From NCBI GenBank assembly GCA_017848795.1, contig JAFIHG010000019.1, positions 1 to 64,000 of the forward strand: DNA of 64,000 nt, read 5' to 3'. The position numbers and the translations under genes are program-made. Each line of letters starts with the position of its first letter. Positions within the stretch are counted from its first letter, which is position 1. Origin of the DNA: Candidatus Nanopelagicales bacterium (lineage in GTDB: Bacteria > Actinomycetota > Actinomycetes > S36-B12 > CAIYMF01). A model generated the notes under the pieces. The model did no database searches, was not told the DNA's origin, and saw only the letters and a list, made by a program, of their open reading frames with translations. Below, one piece after another: positions 41,832-53,064 of this stretch.

Positions 41832-44670
41832 ATGGATACTCGGGCGGTGCCTTCGAGCGTCGTCCCTGCGCAGGTCGAGCAGGAGCCGAGCGCGGGGTCG
41901 GCGCCGTACGCGGAGCTGGTGCGCCACCCGGTCGTGTTCGAGCCGGGCGATCCGCCGCGCGCCGGCCGGATGCGGTTCTGGGCGCTCGACGCGGGGACGC
42001 TCCCGGACGGCGGTCGCGGCAGCGCGATCGTCGCCGTGGCGCACGGCCGCGGCGCGCGTGGCCGTCCGGCGACGACCGTCGACCTGCCGGTGGGCGCGGC
42101 CCTGCCCCACCTGGTGCGTGCGCGCCACAACCCGGCAGCGCACCCCGCGGCGCGCTTCTGGGGCGCAGCCGCCTGGACCGCCCTCACCCTGGTCGCCGGC
42201 GGCCGGCTGGCGCCGTCCGTGTCGGGCGAGGGCTACGCCGCCTGGCGGGCGGGCCCGCTCGCCCTGCGTGACCTCGACCGGTTGCGTGAGCTCGCCGCCG
42301 CCATGCCACCGCAGGCCCGGGCGTTGCCAGTGGCGGGGAGTGCGCCGCTGCTGCTCCCGGACGCCGACGTGCTGCTCCGGGCCTTCCTCGACGCGGTCGC
42401 CGACGAGCTGCCCCGCAGCGCGCGCACCGCGGACCTCGGAGCCGATGCGGGTTACCTGCAACGCGAAGCCGCGCCCGGTCACCGACCTGCGGGCGTGAGC
42501 ACAGGAGACGACCGCCGCCTCCGACGGCGCCCTGCAGATCTCGCTGCGGCTGGAGGTGGGCGTCTCGGAGGAGGACCGCGCCGAGCCGGTGTTCGCCGGG
42601 GTGCTGCAGGTCGCCTCCACGACCGACCCGACGCTGCTCGTCGACGCCGGCGAGCTCTGGACCGGTGGCGGGCGGCAGCTCGGCCCGCGTGCGCGGATCC
42701 ACACGATGATCGCCGCGCGCCACGCCGCCCGGGTGTGGGCGCCGCTGACGCGGCTGCTGGACGGGGCCGCTCCCGACCGCGTCCTGCTCACCGACCCCGA
42801 GGTCGAGGAGCTGCTCGAGTCCGGGATGTCGCGCCTCGCCGCCGCGGGCGTCGCCGTGCACTGGCCCAAGGACCTGGCGAACGCGCTGACCGCCCGCGCG
42901 GTCGTGCGTGCCACCACTGCCCGGCCGCCCTCGGACCTGCGTTCGCGACTGGACACCGATGGGCTGCTGAGCTTCGAGTGGCAGGTCGCGGTAGGCGACG
43001 AGGCGTTGACGGAGGAGGAGCTCGAAGAGCTCGTCGCGGCGCGGCGCCCGGTCGTACGGCTGCGCGACAAGTGGCTGCTCGTCGACCCGGAGGTCGTACG
43101 CCGTGCCCGCACCCGGCGCATCGCGCCGCTCACCCCGGTGGCGGCGCTGGCGCTCGCCCTGACCGGCAGCGCCGAGGTCGACGACGAGCCGGTCGAGGTG
43201 GCGCCGCTGGGCTGGCTCGCCGAGCTGCGGGAGCGGATCCGCTCACCCGACGACGGCGCGGAGGCGGTCGGCGCGCCGCCGGGGCTGGCCGCGACCTTGC
43301 GCCCGTACCAGCTGCGGGGGCTGCGCTGGCTGCACCGGATGACCTCGCTCGGGCTCGGCGCGTGCCTCGCCGACGACATGGGGCTGGGCAAGACCGTCAC
43401 GCTGATCGCGTTGCACCTGCACCGCCAGCGCGACCCGGCCACCGCCGGACCGGCCCTGGTGGTGTGCCCTGCGTCGCTGCTCGGGAACTGGGAGCGCGAG
43501 ATCACCCGGTTCGCTCCCGGCGTGCCGGTACGGCGCTATCACGGCACGCGCCGCGAGCTCGACCTCACCGAAGGCTTCCTGCTCACCACGTACGGCACGA
43601 TGCGTCGCGACGCGTCGCGCCTCGGCGCGCTCCCGTGGTCCCTGGTCGTCGCCGACGAGGCGCAACACGTCAAGAACCCATTGTCGGGTACCGCGAAAGC
43701 CTTGCGGCGCATCGGTTCCGCCGCGCGCGTCGCGCTGACCGGGACGCCGGTGGAGAACAACCTCTCCGAGCTCTGGGCGATCCTCGACTGGACCACACCG
43801 GGGCTGCTCGGCACGCTGCCGGCGTTCCGGGCGCGCTTCGGGCGCGCGGCCGAGAGCGGCGACACCGACGCCGCGCGCCGGCTCGCGGCGCTCGTCGGGC
43901 CGTTCCTGCTGCGCCGGCGCAAGTCCGATCCGGGGATCGCGCCCGAGCTGCCCGCCAAGACCGAGACCGACCAGGTGGCCGCGCTGACCACGGAGCAGGC
44001 GGCGATCTACGAGGCGGTGGTGCGCGAGATCATGACGGCGATCCGGGCGTCCGACGGCATCGACCGGCGCGGGCTGGTGCTCAAGCTGCTGACCGCGCTG
44101 CGCCAGGTGTGCAACCACCCCGCGCAGTACCTGCGGGAGCCGGGCACCCGGCTGGCGGGACGATCGGGGAAGCTCGAGCTGCTCGCGACGATCCTCGCCG
44201 AGGACGGTTCCGCGCTCGTCTTCACCCAGTACGTCGCCATGGCGCGGCTGCTCGAGCGCCACCTCGCGATGCGCGGCGTGCCCACGCTGCTGCTGCACGG
44301 CGGCACCCCGGTCGCCCGGCGCGAGCAGCTCGTCGCTGCGTTCCAGGCCGGGCAGGCACCGGTGTTCCTGCTGTCGCTGAAGGCGGCCGGCACCGGACTG
44401 AACCTCACCCGGGCCGACCATGTGATCCACTACGACCGCTGGTGGAACCCCGCGGTCGAGGACCAGGCGACCGACCGGGCGTACCGCATCGGGCAGACCC
44501 GGCCGGTGCAGGTCCACCGGCTCGTCACGGAGGGCACCGTGGAGGAGAAGGTGGCCGCGCTGCTCGCCGACAAGCGTGCGCTCGCCGAGGCGGTCCTGGG
44601 CAGCGGTGAGGCGGCGTTCACCGAGCTCGACGACCGTGCGCTGAGCGAGCTCGTCGCGCTGCGCCGCTGA
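41832..44670 (+). pseudogene. SNF2-family helicase gene broken by a frameshift and an in-frame TGA
   Basis: From the ATG at 41832 the frame encodes a normal actinobacterial SNF2 N-terminus (AELVRHPVVFEPGDPPRAGR, MRFWALDAGTLPD). The rest lies in the +1 frame: LQISLRLEVGVSEEDRAEPV, then the ATPase with ATLRPYQLRGLRWLHRMTSL, GLGACLADDMGLGKT, VADEAQHVKN, LTGTPVENN, FTQYVAMARLLERHL and QATDRAYRIGQTRPVQVHRL. The shift falls before about 42470. The second frame also meets a TGA at 42496-42498, where an Ala-x-Ala-Gln context suggests a former Trp. A second start at the GTG 42556 could give a stand-alone helicase core of 704 residues. Confidence 0.75.
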
Positions 44671-44673
44671 CCG

Positions 44674-45951
44674 ATGAGCGCCGCTCGCGACGAGGCCGCC
44701 GGCTTCCCGCCGTTCCCGCCCGGCCGCCGCACCCGCAAGGGCCTGTCCTGGTGGACGCTCGCCTGGATCGACGCGATGGAGCATGCCGCGCTCGAGCCGA
44801 ACCGGCTGGCGCGCGGCCGTACGTACGCGAACACCGGCCGGGTGGGGCCGATCGCCGTCGCGCCCGGGCTGGTCAGCGCGCCCGTGCAGGGCACCCGGGC
44901 CAGCCCGTACCGCACCCGGCTGCACCTGCAGACGCTGACCGACGGGCCGTGGGACGCGTTCCTTGACGCGGCCGCCTCGAGCGCCGCGCGGCTCGCCGCC
45001 CTGCTCGACGGCGAGATGCCCCACGACCTGGTGACGGCAGCCGCGGACGCGGGCGTACCGCTGCTGCCCGGCCCCGGCGACCTCGACCCCGAGTGCAGCT
45101 GTCCGGACTGGGGTCATCCGTGCAAGCACGCCGCCGCGCTCAGCTACCAGGCCGGATGGCTGTTGGACGCGGAGCCGTTCGTGCTGCTGCTGATGCGCGG
45201 GCGGGGCGAGTCGCGGCTGCGCTCCGAGCTCGCCGCCCGCAATGCCGCTCACGCCGGTGCCGCCCATGCCGGTGCCGCGCCTGCCGTGGGTCCGGGGACC
45301 GGTGTGCCGGCGCGCGAGGCGTTCCGCGCACGGGTCGGTGAACTGCCCGCGGACCCCGACCTGCCGCGGGAGCCGGTACGGCTGGCGCTGCCACCGGCAG
45401 CGGGGGTGGACGTCGAGCTGCTGGCCGCCGCGGCGGGCGACGCCGCCGCCGTGGCACGTGACCTGCTGTCCGGCAGGGCCCTGGACGACCGGGCCGCCCT
45501 GGTCCGGTTCGCCGCCGGCCTGCCGCCCGGCCTGCGGCGTCGGCTGGCCGCCCGGCACCCGGCCGCGGACCTGCCGCGCGCGATCGCCGCCTGGGAGTGG
45601 GGCGGGCCCGGCGCGCTGCAGGTCCTCGACCAGCCGTGGACCCCGCCCGGCGCGGACCTGGCGCGCGCCCGCATCGCCGTCGAGCAGGCGTGGGCCGGTG
45701 ACGAGCTGCCCGCCATCACCCGGTGGCGCAACCGCTGGACACTGACCACCGGCACGTCCCGGCTCCAGCTGCGGTACGGCCGCGACGCCCGCTGGTACCC
45801 GTACCGGGACATGGCCGGCACCTGGTGGCCGGCCGGATTCCCGGACGCCGACCCGGTCACCGTCCTGATCGCCCTGCTCACCGACCCGCCAGCTGCTGAC
45901 CCACCGCCCGCCGGCCCGCCGGGCACACCTTCAGCGGAACACCCCCTCTAG
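44674..45951 (+). CDS. SWIM zinc-finger domain protein
   Basis: The 425-residue product starts three bases after the helicase stop. The SWIM motif CxCx6CxH is present: C141 and C143 in ECSCPDWGHPCKH, C150, H152. The N-terminus (WTLAWIDAMEHAALEPNRLARG, RTYANTGRVGPI) is typical of the actinobacterial SWIM protein encoded with an SNF2 helicase. The C-terminal half is alanine-rich and repetitive. The pair is thought to act together on nucleic acid, but no function is established. Its partner gene appears damaged here. Confidence 0.92.
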   Translation: MSAARDEAAGFPPFPPGRRTRKGLSWWTLAWIDAMEHAALEPNRLARGRTYANTGRVGPIAVAPGLVSAPVQGTRASPYRTRLHLQTLTDGPWDAFLDAAASSAARLAALLDGEMPHDLVTAAADAGVPLLPGPGDLDPECSCPDWGHPCKHAAALSYQAGWLLDAEPFVLLLMRGRGESRLRSELAARNAAHAGAAHAGAAPAVGPGTGVPAREAFRARVGELPADPDLPREPVRLALPPAAGVDVELLAAAAGDAAAVARDLLSGRALDDRAALVRFAAGLPPGLRRRLAARHPAADLPRAIAAWEWGGPGALQVLDQPWTPPGADLARARIAVEQAWAGDELPAITRWRNRWTLTTGTSRLQLRYGRDARWYPYRDMAGTWWPAGFPDADPVTVLIALLTDPPAADPPPAGPPGTPSAEHPL

Positions 45952-45960
45952 GGTCGAGAC

Positions 45961-46389
45961 GTGCTGACGATCACCCAGGAACTCGTCGACGCGATGGTCG
46001 CCCACGCGCGGGCGGACCACCCGGACGAGGCGTGCGGCATCATCGCCGGGCCCGAGGGCAGCGACCGGCCGACCCGGTTCGTGCCGATGGTCAACGCGGC
46101 GCGGTCCCCGACGTTCTACGAGTTCGACTCGATGGACCTGCTGCGGCTCTACCGCGAGCTCGACGAACGCGGTGAAGTGCCCGTCGTCGTGTACCACTCC
46201 CACACCGCCACCGAGGCGTACCCCTCGCGCACCGACGTCGACCTCGCCTCCGAGCCGGGCGCCCACTACGTGCTGATCTCGACCCGGCAGACGGGCCCCG
46301 CGGACGGACCGTACGAGCTGCGCTCCTACCGGATCGTCGAGGGCGAGGTCACCGAGGAACCGGTCCAGATCGTGGAGTCGTACGCCTGA
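45961..46389 (+). CDS. mec: Mec-type JAMM metallopeptidase for CysO-cysteine
   Basis: The 142-residue product starts at a GTG at 45961. It is a Mov34/MPN (JAMM) metallopeptidase: E23 (HPDEACGIIAGPEGSDRP), then H79-x-H81 and D92 (VYHSHTATEAYPSRTDVD), the zinc ligands. In mycobacteria Mec cleaves cysteine from the C-terminus of the sulfur carrier CysO. The sequence is close to that group. cysO and cysM follow downstream, with a CPBP protease gene between. It completes the CysO-dependent cysteine pathway. Confidence 0.92.
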   Translation: MLTITQELVDAMVAHARADHPDEACGIIAGPEGSDRPTRFVPMVNAARSPTFYEFDSMDLLRLYRELDERGEVPVVVYHSHTATEAYPSRTDVDLASEPGAHYVLISTRQTGPADGPYELRSYRIVEGEVTEEPVQIVESYA

Positions 46390-46504
46390 CCGTCCGGCAC
46401 CGGGCGAATCGTCACCGGCGGGTGGCATCCGGTCGTATCCTGTGGGCCGGCGTACCGGACCGGACCCACGGGACACGGTGCAGCCGCTCTGCGAAGGAGA
46501 CCCC

Positions 46505-47269
46505 GTGGACCGACTCCGTGGCTATGTTGCCGCCCACCCGCGCGCCACCGCGATCTGGGTGCTGGTCACCGACGCGCTGATCACCGTGCTCGGCGCGCTC
46601 GTGACCGGTGCGCTGTGGCCGGACTGGTCGGGGCTGGCCCGTTCGCTCGTCGTCGCCGCGGTGCTCGCGGCGCTCACCGTGGGCTTCACCGTCGCCCTCG
46701 GCGGGTTCCGGTACGTCGGGCTGGGACCAGCGGCGACGTGGCGACGGCGCGCCCTGCTGTGGGTGCCGCTGCTGCTCGCGCTGCTCCCGCTCGCGGCGGG
46801 CGTACGCCCCCTCGAGACCGGGACCGTCGTGCTCCTGCTCGTGGGCTACCTGCTCACCGGCTTCTACGAGGAGCTGCTCTGGCGGGGGGCGGTGCTGACG
46901 GTGCTGCGCCCCACGGGCCTGCTCACCGCGGCGGTGCTCAGCTCCGTACTGTTCGGTGCCGCGCACCTGACGAACGTGCTGTTCCGCGAGAGCGTCGCGC
47001 TGGTGGCGGCGCAGGCGTTCGGCGCGGCCTGCTTCGGGTTCGGGTACGCGGCGATCCGGTTGCGCACCGGTGCCTCGCTGCTGCCGCTCATGGTCGCCCA
47101 CTTCGCCACCGACCTCGTCGCGAAGCTCACCGCGCTGCCGGCCATCCCGGTCCTCGTCGCGCAGGACGTGATCCTGCTCGTGGTCGGCGTCCTGGTACTG
47201 CGCGCCGCGGCGACCGGACGCGACCGGGCCGGTACGCCGGCGGTGGACCGCGCAGTCGCGCGGGAATAG
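46505..47269 (+). CDS. CPBP family intramembrane metalloprotease
   Basis: The 254-residue product starts at the GTG at 46505 preceded by GAAGGAG. Several membrane helices carry the CPBP (Abi, Rce1-like) motifs: GFYEELLWRGAVLTVLR (Glu-Glu-x3-Arg), FGAAHLTNVL (Phe-x3-His) and MVAHFATDLVAKL (His). These residues bind the catalytic metal or act in peptide cleavage. Substrate is unknown; related proteins process prenylated or bacteriocin-like peptides. It is inserted between mec and cysO, which normally are close neighbours. Confidence 0.88.
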   Translation: MDRLRGYVAAHPRATAIWVLVTDALITVLGALVTGALWPDWSGLARSLVVAAVLAALTVGFTVALGGFRYVGLGPAATWRRRALLWVPLLLALLPLAAGVRPLETGTVVLLLVGYLLTGFYEELLWRGAVLTVLRPTGLLTAAVLSSVLFGAAHLTNVLFRESVALVAAQAFGAACFGFGYAAIRLRTGASLLPLMVAHFATDLVAKLTALPAIPVLVAQDVILLVVGVLVLRAAATGRDRAGTPAVDRAVARE

Positions 47270-47340
47270 CGGCCCGTACCCTGCGGGTTCGAACAACCGG
47301 CACTGCGCCTCGCGGCGTACGCCGACGTCCTCACCCGTGA

Positions 47341-48576
<1,236 letters not shown>

Positions 48577-48639
48577 CCCTCACGCCACGGGGCACGTCAC
48601 CCGGCCTCCGGGCCCGGCACGTCACCCCGTTGCGTGACA

Positions 48640-49449
48640 ATGGCTGGCGTGGATGCGCCGATCGGGATCTTCGACTCCGGGGTCGGCGGGCTGACGGTGG
48701 CGCGCGCGGTGCTCGACCAGCTGCCGGGCGAGCCGGTGCTCTACCTCGGTGACACCGCCCGCGCCCCGTACGGGCCACGGCCCATCGGGCAGGTGCGGGC
48801 GTACGCCCTGGAGATGCTCGACCGGCTCGTCGAGCAGGGCGTCAAGGCCCTGGTGATCGCGTGCAACTCGGCCAGCTCGGCGATGCTGCGCGACGCCCGC
48901 GAGCGATACGACGTGCCGGTCGTCGAGGTGATCCACCCGGCGGTACGCCGCGCCGCGCGGGCCACCCGCAACGGGCGCATCGCCGTCATCGGCACCCGCG
49001 CCACCGTCACGAGCGAGGCGTACCTGGACGCGTTCGCCGCCGCCCCGGACCTGGTCGTCGTGCAGCAGGCCTGCCCGCAGTTCGTCGACTTCGTCGAGGA
49101 CGGGGTGACCAGCGGGCCGGCACTGCTCGCCGCCGCTCACGAGTACCTCGACCCGCTGCTCGCGCAGGACGTCGACACCATCGTCCTGGGGTGCACCCAC
49201 TACCCGCTGCTGACCGGGGTGATCTCGTACGTCACCGGCGACGGGGTCACCCTGGTCTCGAGCGCGGAGGAGACCGCCAAGGACGTGTACCGCACGCTGC
49301 TCGCCCGCGACCTGCTGCGCGACCCCGCCGCGCCGGCGCCCGTCCACCGGTTCGTCACGACCGGCGACCCTGCGGCCTTCCACCACCTCGCGCGCCGGTT
49401 CCTCGGCCCGGAGGTCGACGCCATCTCCCCGGAGGTCGTACCCGCATGA
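48640..49449 (+). CDS. murI: Glutamate racemase
   Basis: The 269-residue product starts at ATG 48640 ([20 protein letters not shown]); a GTG at 48634 is possible. It interconverts L- and D-glutamate (EC 5.1.1.3) for peptidoglycan. The two catalytic cysteines are in IACNSAS and GCTHYPLL, with [11 protein letters not shown] near the substrate site. Its stop overlaps the next start (ATGA). The order murI, MBL hydrolase, rph, rdgB is the usual actinobacterial one. Confidence 0.96.
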   Translation: MAGVDAPIGIFDSGVGGLTVARAVLDQLPGEPVLYLGDTARAPYGPRPIGQVRAYALEMLDRLVEQGVKALVIACNSASSAMLRDARERYDVPVVEVIHPAVRRAARATRNGRIAVIGTRATVTSEAYLDAFAAAPDLVVVQQACPQFVDFVEDGVTSGPALLAAAHEYLDPLLAQDVDTIVLGCTHYPLLTGVISYVTGDGVTLVSSAEETAKDVYRTLLARDLLRDPAAPAPVHRFVTTGDPAAFHHLARRFLGPEVDAISPEVVPA

Positions 49450-50189
49450 GGCTCACCGTGCTCGGCTGCGCCGGGTCGTTCCCGTCGGCGCACTCGCCGG
49501 CGTCCTCGTACCTGCTCGAGCACGACGACCACCGGATCGTCCTCGACCTGGGCTCCGGCGCGTTCGGCGCGCTGCAGCGCCACGCCGACCCGTACCGGCT
49601 CGACGCCGTCGTGCTCTCCCACCTGCACCCCGACCACTGCGCCGACCTGTGCGGGTACTACGTCGCCCAGGCCTACCATCCCGACGGGCCGCGGCCACCG
49701 GTCGCCGTACGCGGTCCGGTCGGCACGGCGGACCGCGCGGCCGCGATGTTCGGGATGCGTGCGGAGCCCGGGATGCGCGGCGCGTTCGCCTTCGCCGACC
49801 ACGGCCCGGCGTACGAGATCGGCCCGTTCCGGATCGAGACCACCCCGGTCGTGCACCCCGTACCGGCGTACGCGCTGCGCGTCAGCGCCGGCGGGCGCAC
49901 CCTCGTGTACAGCGGCGACACCGCCGCCACCCCCGCGCTCGTCGAGGCGGCGCGCCGCGCCGACCTCGCCCTGTTCGAGGCGTCGTTCCTGCAGAGCGGG
50001 CAGAACGCGCCGGGTGTGCACCTGACCGCCCGGGAAGCGGGCGAGCATGCGCGGGCCGCCGGCGTGCCGCGGCTCGTGCTGACCCACCTCGTCGCGTGGA
50101 ACGATCCGGCGCACTCCCGCGCCGAGGCCGCCGCGGCGTACGACGGCGAGCTGCACCTGGCCGAGCCGGGCGCCACCTACGCGGTGTGA
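49446..50189 (+). CDS. MBL-fold metallohydrolase
   Basis: The 247-residue product overlaps murI by ATGA. It has the metal motif H59-L-H61-P-D63-H64 (LSHLHPDHC), plus an Asp in [20 protein letters not shown] and a final His in LVLTHLVAW. It is close to the MBL-type enzymes encoded between murI and rph in mycobacteria, sometimes called RNase Z-like or cyclic nucleotide phosphodiesterase-like. The exact substrate is undetermined. Confidence 0.9.
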   Translation: MRLTVLGCAGSFPSAHSPASSYLLEHDDHRIVLDLGSGAFGALQRHADPYRLDAVVLSHLHPDHCADLCGYYVAQAYHPDGPRPPVAVRGPVGTADRAAAMFGMRAEPGMRGAFAFADHGPAYEIGPFRIETTPVVHPVPAYALRVSAGGRTLVYSGDTAATPALVEAARRADLALFEASFLQSGQNAPGVHLTAREAGEHARAAGVPRLVLTHLVAWNDPAHSRAEAAAAYDGELHLAEPGATYAV

Positions 50190-50194
50190 CGGTT

Positions 50195-50244
50195 GACTGA
50201 ATGTGGCAAGAGTTCGTTCGGAACGAACTTTTCCACATTCAGTC
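50195..50244. terminator. Long hairpin between the MBL hydrolase gene and rph
   Basis: Arms 50195-50219 and 50221-50244 pair over about 24 bp (GACTGAATGTGG with CCACATTCAGTC, then GTTCGTTC with GAACGAAC) with one small bulge. It begins six bases past the hydrolase stop. It probably ends that transcript before rph. Confidence 0.6.
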
Positions 50245-50283
50245 GGTGCGAGTCCGCGTGGTCCTCGGCGCTAGGGTCGCCGG

Positions 50284-51009
50284 GTGACACGGAGCGACGG
50301 CCGAGCGGCCGACCAGTTGCGGCCCGTCGGCTTCCAGCGCGGCTGGCTCGACCACGCCGAGGGCTCCTGCCTCGTCGAGTTCGGCCGTACGCGGGTGCTG
50401 TGCGCCGCCTCGTTCACTGCCGGGGTGCCGCGATGGCGGAAGGGCTCCGGACTGGGCTGGGTGACCGCCGAGTACGCGATGCTGCCGCGCGCCACCGACA
50501 CCCGCTCGGACCGGGAGTCGGTCAAGGGCCGGGTCGGCGGGCGTACGCACGAGATCTCCCGGCTGGTCGGCCGTTCGCTGCGCGCTGTCATCGACACCAA
50601 GGCGCTGGGGGAGAACACGCTCGTCGTCGACTGCGACGTGCTGCAGGCCGACGGCGGTACGCGCACCGCGGCGATCACCGGCGCGTACGTCGCGCTGTCC
50701 GACGCGATCGGGTGGGCGCGCCGCGAGGGTCTCGTCGCGTCCGGCGCCGAGCCGCTGCTCGGCTCGGTCGCGGCCGTCAGCGTGGGGATCGTGGATGGTG
50801 AGGCCCGCCTCGACCTGCACTACGACGACGACGCGCGTGCCGGCACCGACATGAATGTCGTGATGACCGGCGACGGACGCTACATCGAGGTGCAGGGCAC
50901 CGCGGAGGGCGAGCCGTTCGACCGCGCGTTGCTGGACCGGCTGCTCGAGCTCGCCGCGGCCGGGTGCACCGAGCTGACCCGGTTGCAGCGCCAAGCGCTC
51001 GCCGGGTGA
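50284..51009 (+). CDS. rph: Ribonuclease PH
   Basis: The 241-residue product starts at a GTG at 50284. It is a phosphorolytic 3'-5' exoribonuclease that trims tRNA 3' ends. Signature blocks are [78 protein letters not shown], and the catalytic [20 protein letters not shown]. It stands next to rdgB, as in most actinobacteria. Confidence 0.97.
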   Translation: MTRSDGRAADQLRPVGFQRGWLDHAEGSCLVEFGRTRVLCAASFTAGVPRWRKGSGLGWVTAEYAMLPRATDTRSDRESVKGRVGGRTHEISRLVGRSLRAVIDTKALGENTLVVDCDVLQADGGTRTAAITGAYVALSDAIGWARREGLVASGAEPLLGSVAAVSVGIVDGEARLDLHYDDDARAGTDMNVVMTGDGRYIEVQGTAEGEPFDRALLDRLLELAAAGCTELTRLQRQALAG

Positions 51010-51076
51010 ACCGCCCGCTTCGTACGCCGCGGAAGGCCGGCGGGCGGACGGCGTCGACACCGTGAGGGAGACAGGC

Positions 51077-51682
51077 ATGCGCCTGGTGCTGGCGAGCCGC
51101 AACGCGCGCAAGGTCGCCGAGCTGCGCCGCATCCTCGCGGTGGCGGGGTTGCCGGTCGAGGTGCTCGGCATCGCCGACCTGCCCGACCCGAGCGCCGTCC
51201 CGGAGGTACGCGAGACCGGCGCGACCTTCGAGGAGAACGCGCTGCTCAAGGCCGCGGCCGTCGCGAAGGCTACCGGCCTGCCGGCGGTGGCCGACGACTC
51301 CGGCCTCGCGGTCGACGCCCTGTCCGGCATGCCCGGCATCCTCTCCGCCCGGTGGTCGGGGCGTGGCGCGACCGATGTGCGCAACCTGGAACTGGTCCTG
51401 GACCAGCTCGCCGATGTGCCCGACGAGCGCCGCGGCGCCCGGTTCGTGTGTGCCGCCGCCCTCGTCCTGCCGGGTGGTGCGCAGCACGTCGTACGCGGGG
51501 AGATGCCCGGATCGATCGTCCGCGAACCCAGGGGCCAGGGCGGGTTCGGGTACGACCCGATCTTCCGCCCGGACGGTCTCGGGGTGACCGCGGCCGAACT
51601 TGCTCCCGAGGCCAAGGACGCGATAAGCCACCGCGGCAAGGCGCTCGCTGCGCTGGTCGAGCTGCTGCGCGACGCGGGCTGA
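51077..51682 (+). CDS. rdgB: XTP/dITP pyrophosphatase (RdgB/HAM1)
   Basis: The 201-residue product starts at the ATG at 51077 with GAGGGAG upstream; the GTG at 51062 would put that site inside the gene. It removes non-canonical purine triphosphates. Motifs are RLVLASRNARKVAELRRIL, the acidic FEENALLKAAAVAKATGLP, AVADDSGLAVDALSGMPGIL, SARWSG, GFGYDPIFRP and ISHRGKAL. It lies 67 bp after rph on the same strand. Confidence 0.97.
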   Translation: MRLVLASRNARKVAELRRILAVAGLPVEVLGIADLPDPSAVPEVRETGATFEENALLKAAAVAKATGLPAVADDSGLAVDALSGMPGILSARWSGRGATDVRNLELVLDQLADVPDERRGARFVCAAALVLPGGAQHVVRGEMPGSIVREPRGQGGFGYDPIFRPDGLGVTAAELAPEAKDAISHRGKALAALVELLRDAG

Positions 51683-51721
51683 TCCGGCCCGATCATGGGA
51701 TCGTGCGGGCGAACCCCCGTC

Positions 51722-51774
51722 GATCATGGCCTGGTGGGTCGGAAACCGCGCTTGGGACCCACCAGGTCATGATC
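51722..51774. terminator. Imperfect palindrome with GATCATG/CATGATC ends after rdgB
   Basis: Arms 51722-51740 and 51756-51774 are 19 bp with one mismatch and a 15-nt loop. It lies between convergent rdgB and the GNAT gene, so a bidirectional terminator is the simplest view. Its ends match those of the hairpin at 54903-54960. Confidence 0.6.
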
Positions 51775-51843
51775 ACGGAGCGGCACCGGTCGCCCCAGGC
51801 GTCCGCGTGCAGCAGGGAACCCGCGCGTCAGGGAGCCCGCGTG

Positions 51844-52143
51844 TCAGGGAGCCCGCACCACCAGGTCGGCGTAGTCGTCGTGCGAGGCGATCCACTTCTG
51901 CACGTACTCGCAGATCGGGACTACCTGCATCTGCTGGGCACGGATGTCGTCGAGCGCATGCCGTACGAGCGAACTCGCGACCCCCTTGCCCTGATAGGCC
52001 TGATCCACTTCGGTGTGGATCAGCTCGACCACGCCGGCGCGGGCGAACATGTCGATGTGTCCGGCTTCCTGACCGTCCACGAGTGCGACATAGCGCGAGG
52101 CGTCGGCATCCCTGCGTACCTCGACATGGCTCATGGTCGCCAT
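51844..52143 (-). CDS. GNAT-family N-acetyltransferase (small, YidJ-like)
   Basis: The 99-residue product starts at the ATG at 52143 (an ATG at 52134 is also possible). It is a minimal GNAT protein: YVALVDGQEAGHIDMF, VVELIHTEVDQAYQGKGVAS then SLVRHALDDIRAQQMQVVPI, including the acetyl-CoA loop QGKGVAS, and CEYVQKWIASHDDYADLVV at the end. Members of this class acetylate small molecules or protect against toxic compounds. The substrate is unknown. It converges with rdgB. Confidence 0.9.
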   Translation of the reverse strand: MATMSHVEVRRDADASRYVALVDGQEAGHIDMFARAGVVELIHTEVDQAYQGKGVASSLVRHALDDIRAQQMQVVPICEYVQKWIASHDDYADLVVRAP

Positions 52144-52256
52144 TGTGCCCTGCGGGCCGCTCCTCGGGTACGGCCGGATTGCGGTGCGCCGCTCCTCGGG
52201 TGAGTCTCGAAGGAGTCGGCCGGCACCCGCCGCCGCAACGACCGGGAGGACCAGCC

Positions 52257-52340
52257 ATGGCTTCGTCGCAGAGCCGCACCACCTCCGACCGCAAGACCAG
52301 TGGCGAGGACCGCACGTTCTTCGAGCTGGTGAACCGCTGA
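52257..52340 (+). CDS. Micro-ORF of 27 residues with a strong ribosome-binding site
   Basis: An ATG at 52257 follows GGGAGGA with eight-base spacing, an excellent site. The product begins MASSQSRTTSDRK and ends RTFFELVNR, hydrophilic with a short aromatic C-terminus. It stops 28 bp before the DUF1622 gene on the same strand, so the two may form one transcript. It is too short for standard gene calling. I do not recognise a family. Confidence 0.5.
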   Translation: MASSQSRTTSDRKTSGEDRTFFELVNR

Positions 52341-52368
52341 CCGCTACCGGCCTGGGCGGAGGGACATC

Positions 52369-52716
52369 GTGGACTTCGACGACGTGGTGACCGGGATCGG
52401 CCGGGTGATCGATGCGGCCGGGGTCGTAGCGATCGTGATCGGCATCGTCGTCGCGCTCGTCGTCGCCGCACGCTCGTTGCGCCGCGGCGAACCCGATGTC
52501 TACAGCCGCTTCCGCCGGCTGCTCGGGCGCTCGATCCTGCTCGGCCTCGAGCTGCTGGTCGCCGGCGACATCGTGCGTACAGTTGCGGCCCAACCGACCT
52601 TGCTCAGCGTGGGCGTCCTGGCGTTCATCGTCGTGATCCGTACGTTCCTGAGCTTCTCGCTCGAGCTCGAGATCACCGGGCGGTGGCCGTGGAGCAAGCG
52701 GACGGACGCGGCCTGA
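52369..52716 (+). CDS. DUF1622 family membrane protein
   Basis: The 115-residue product starts at a GTG at 52369 preceded by GGAGGG. It has three hydrophobic segments (AAGVVAIVIGIVVALVVAAR, GRSILLGLELLVAGDIVRTV, LLSVGVLAFIVVIRTFLSFS), the last followed by LELEITGRWPW, the family signature. Function is unknown. It follows the micro-ORF. Confidence 0.88.
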   Translation: MDFDDVVTGIGRVIDAAGVVAIVIGIVVALVVAARSLRRGEPDVYSRFRRLLGRSILLGLELLVAGDIVRTVAAQPTLLSVGVLAFIVVIRTFLSFSLELEITGRWPWSKRTDAA

Positions 52717-53064
52717 CCGCCTGCGACACGACCTGCGTCCGGTGGCGAGCGTCCCGGATCGATCGTGCCCGGCGGCGCAGGAACGCGTGGGGTGCTCACC
52801 CGAACGGGTCTGTTGATCGGTCGCGGGACCGCACTCCGGAACTGAGCAAAACTTCGCTCGGAAGAGCAGCTTTTGGGCGCCTGCCCGGCAGGGCAGGAGG
52901 CCATGATCGGCATCATTCGCCCGCCGCTAGGATGACGCTGCGCCGTCACCGGAGCATTCCACCGCCGCACGTACCGCGGATGAGCACCTCCGGTAGCGCA
53001 GTCAAGCCCCGCAGACGAAGGCGCACTCGGTCGCCGTCGCGCGGGTGTATCCAACGGAGGAACA
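52717..53064. other. Intergenic region upstream of the TolB-like gene
   Basis: About 350 bp without a convincing gene. It contains a 7-bp perfect hairpin (CCTGCCC-GGCA-GGGCAGG, 52880-52897). The GGAGG at about 53055 serves the TolB-like gene. A promoter for that gene is expected here but cannot be placed. Confidence 0.5.

Noticed and set aside
39695-42187. 830-codon open frame on the minus strand across DUF2017 and LtrA
   Set aside because: It spans several clear plus-strand genes and reads as charged low-complexity sequence.
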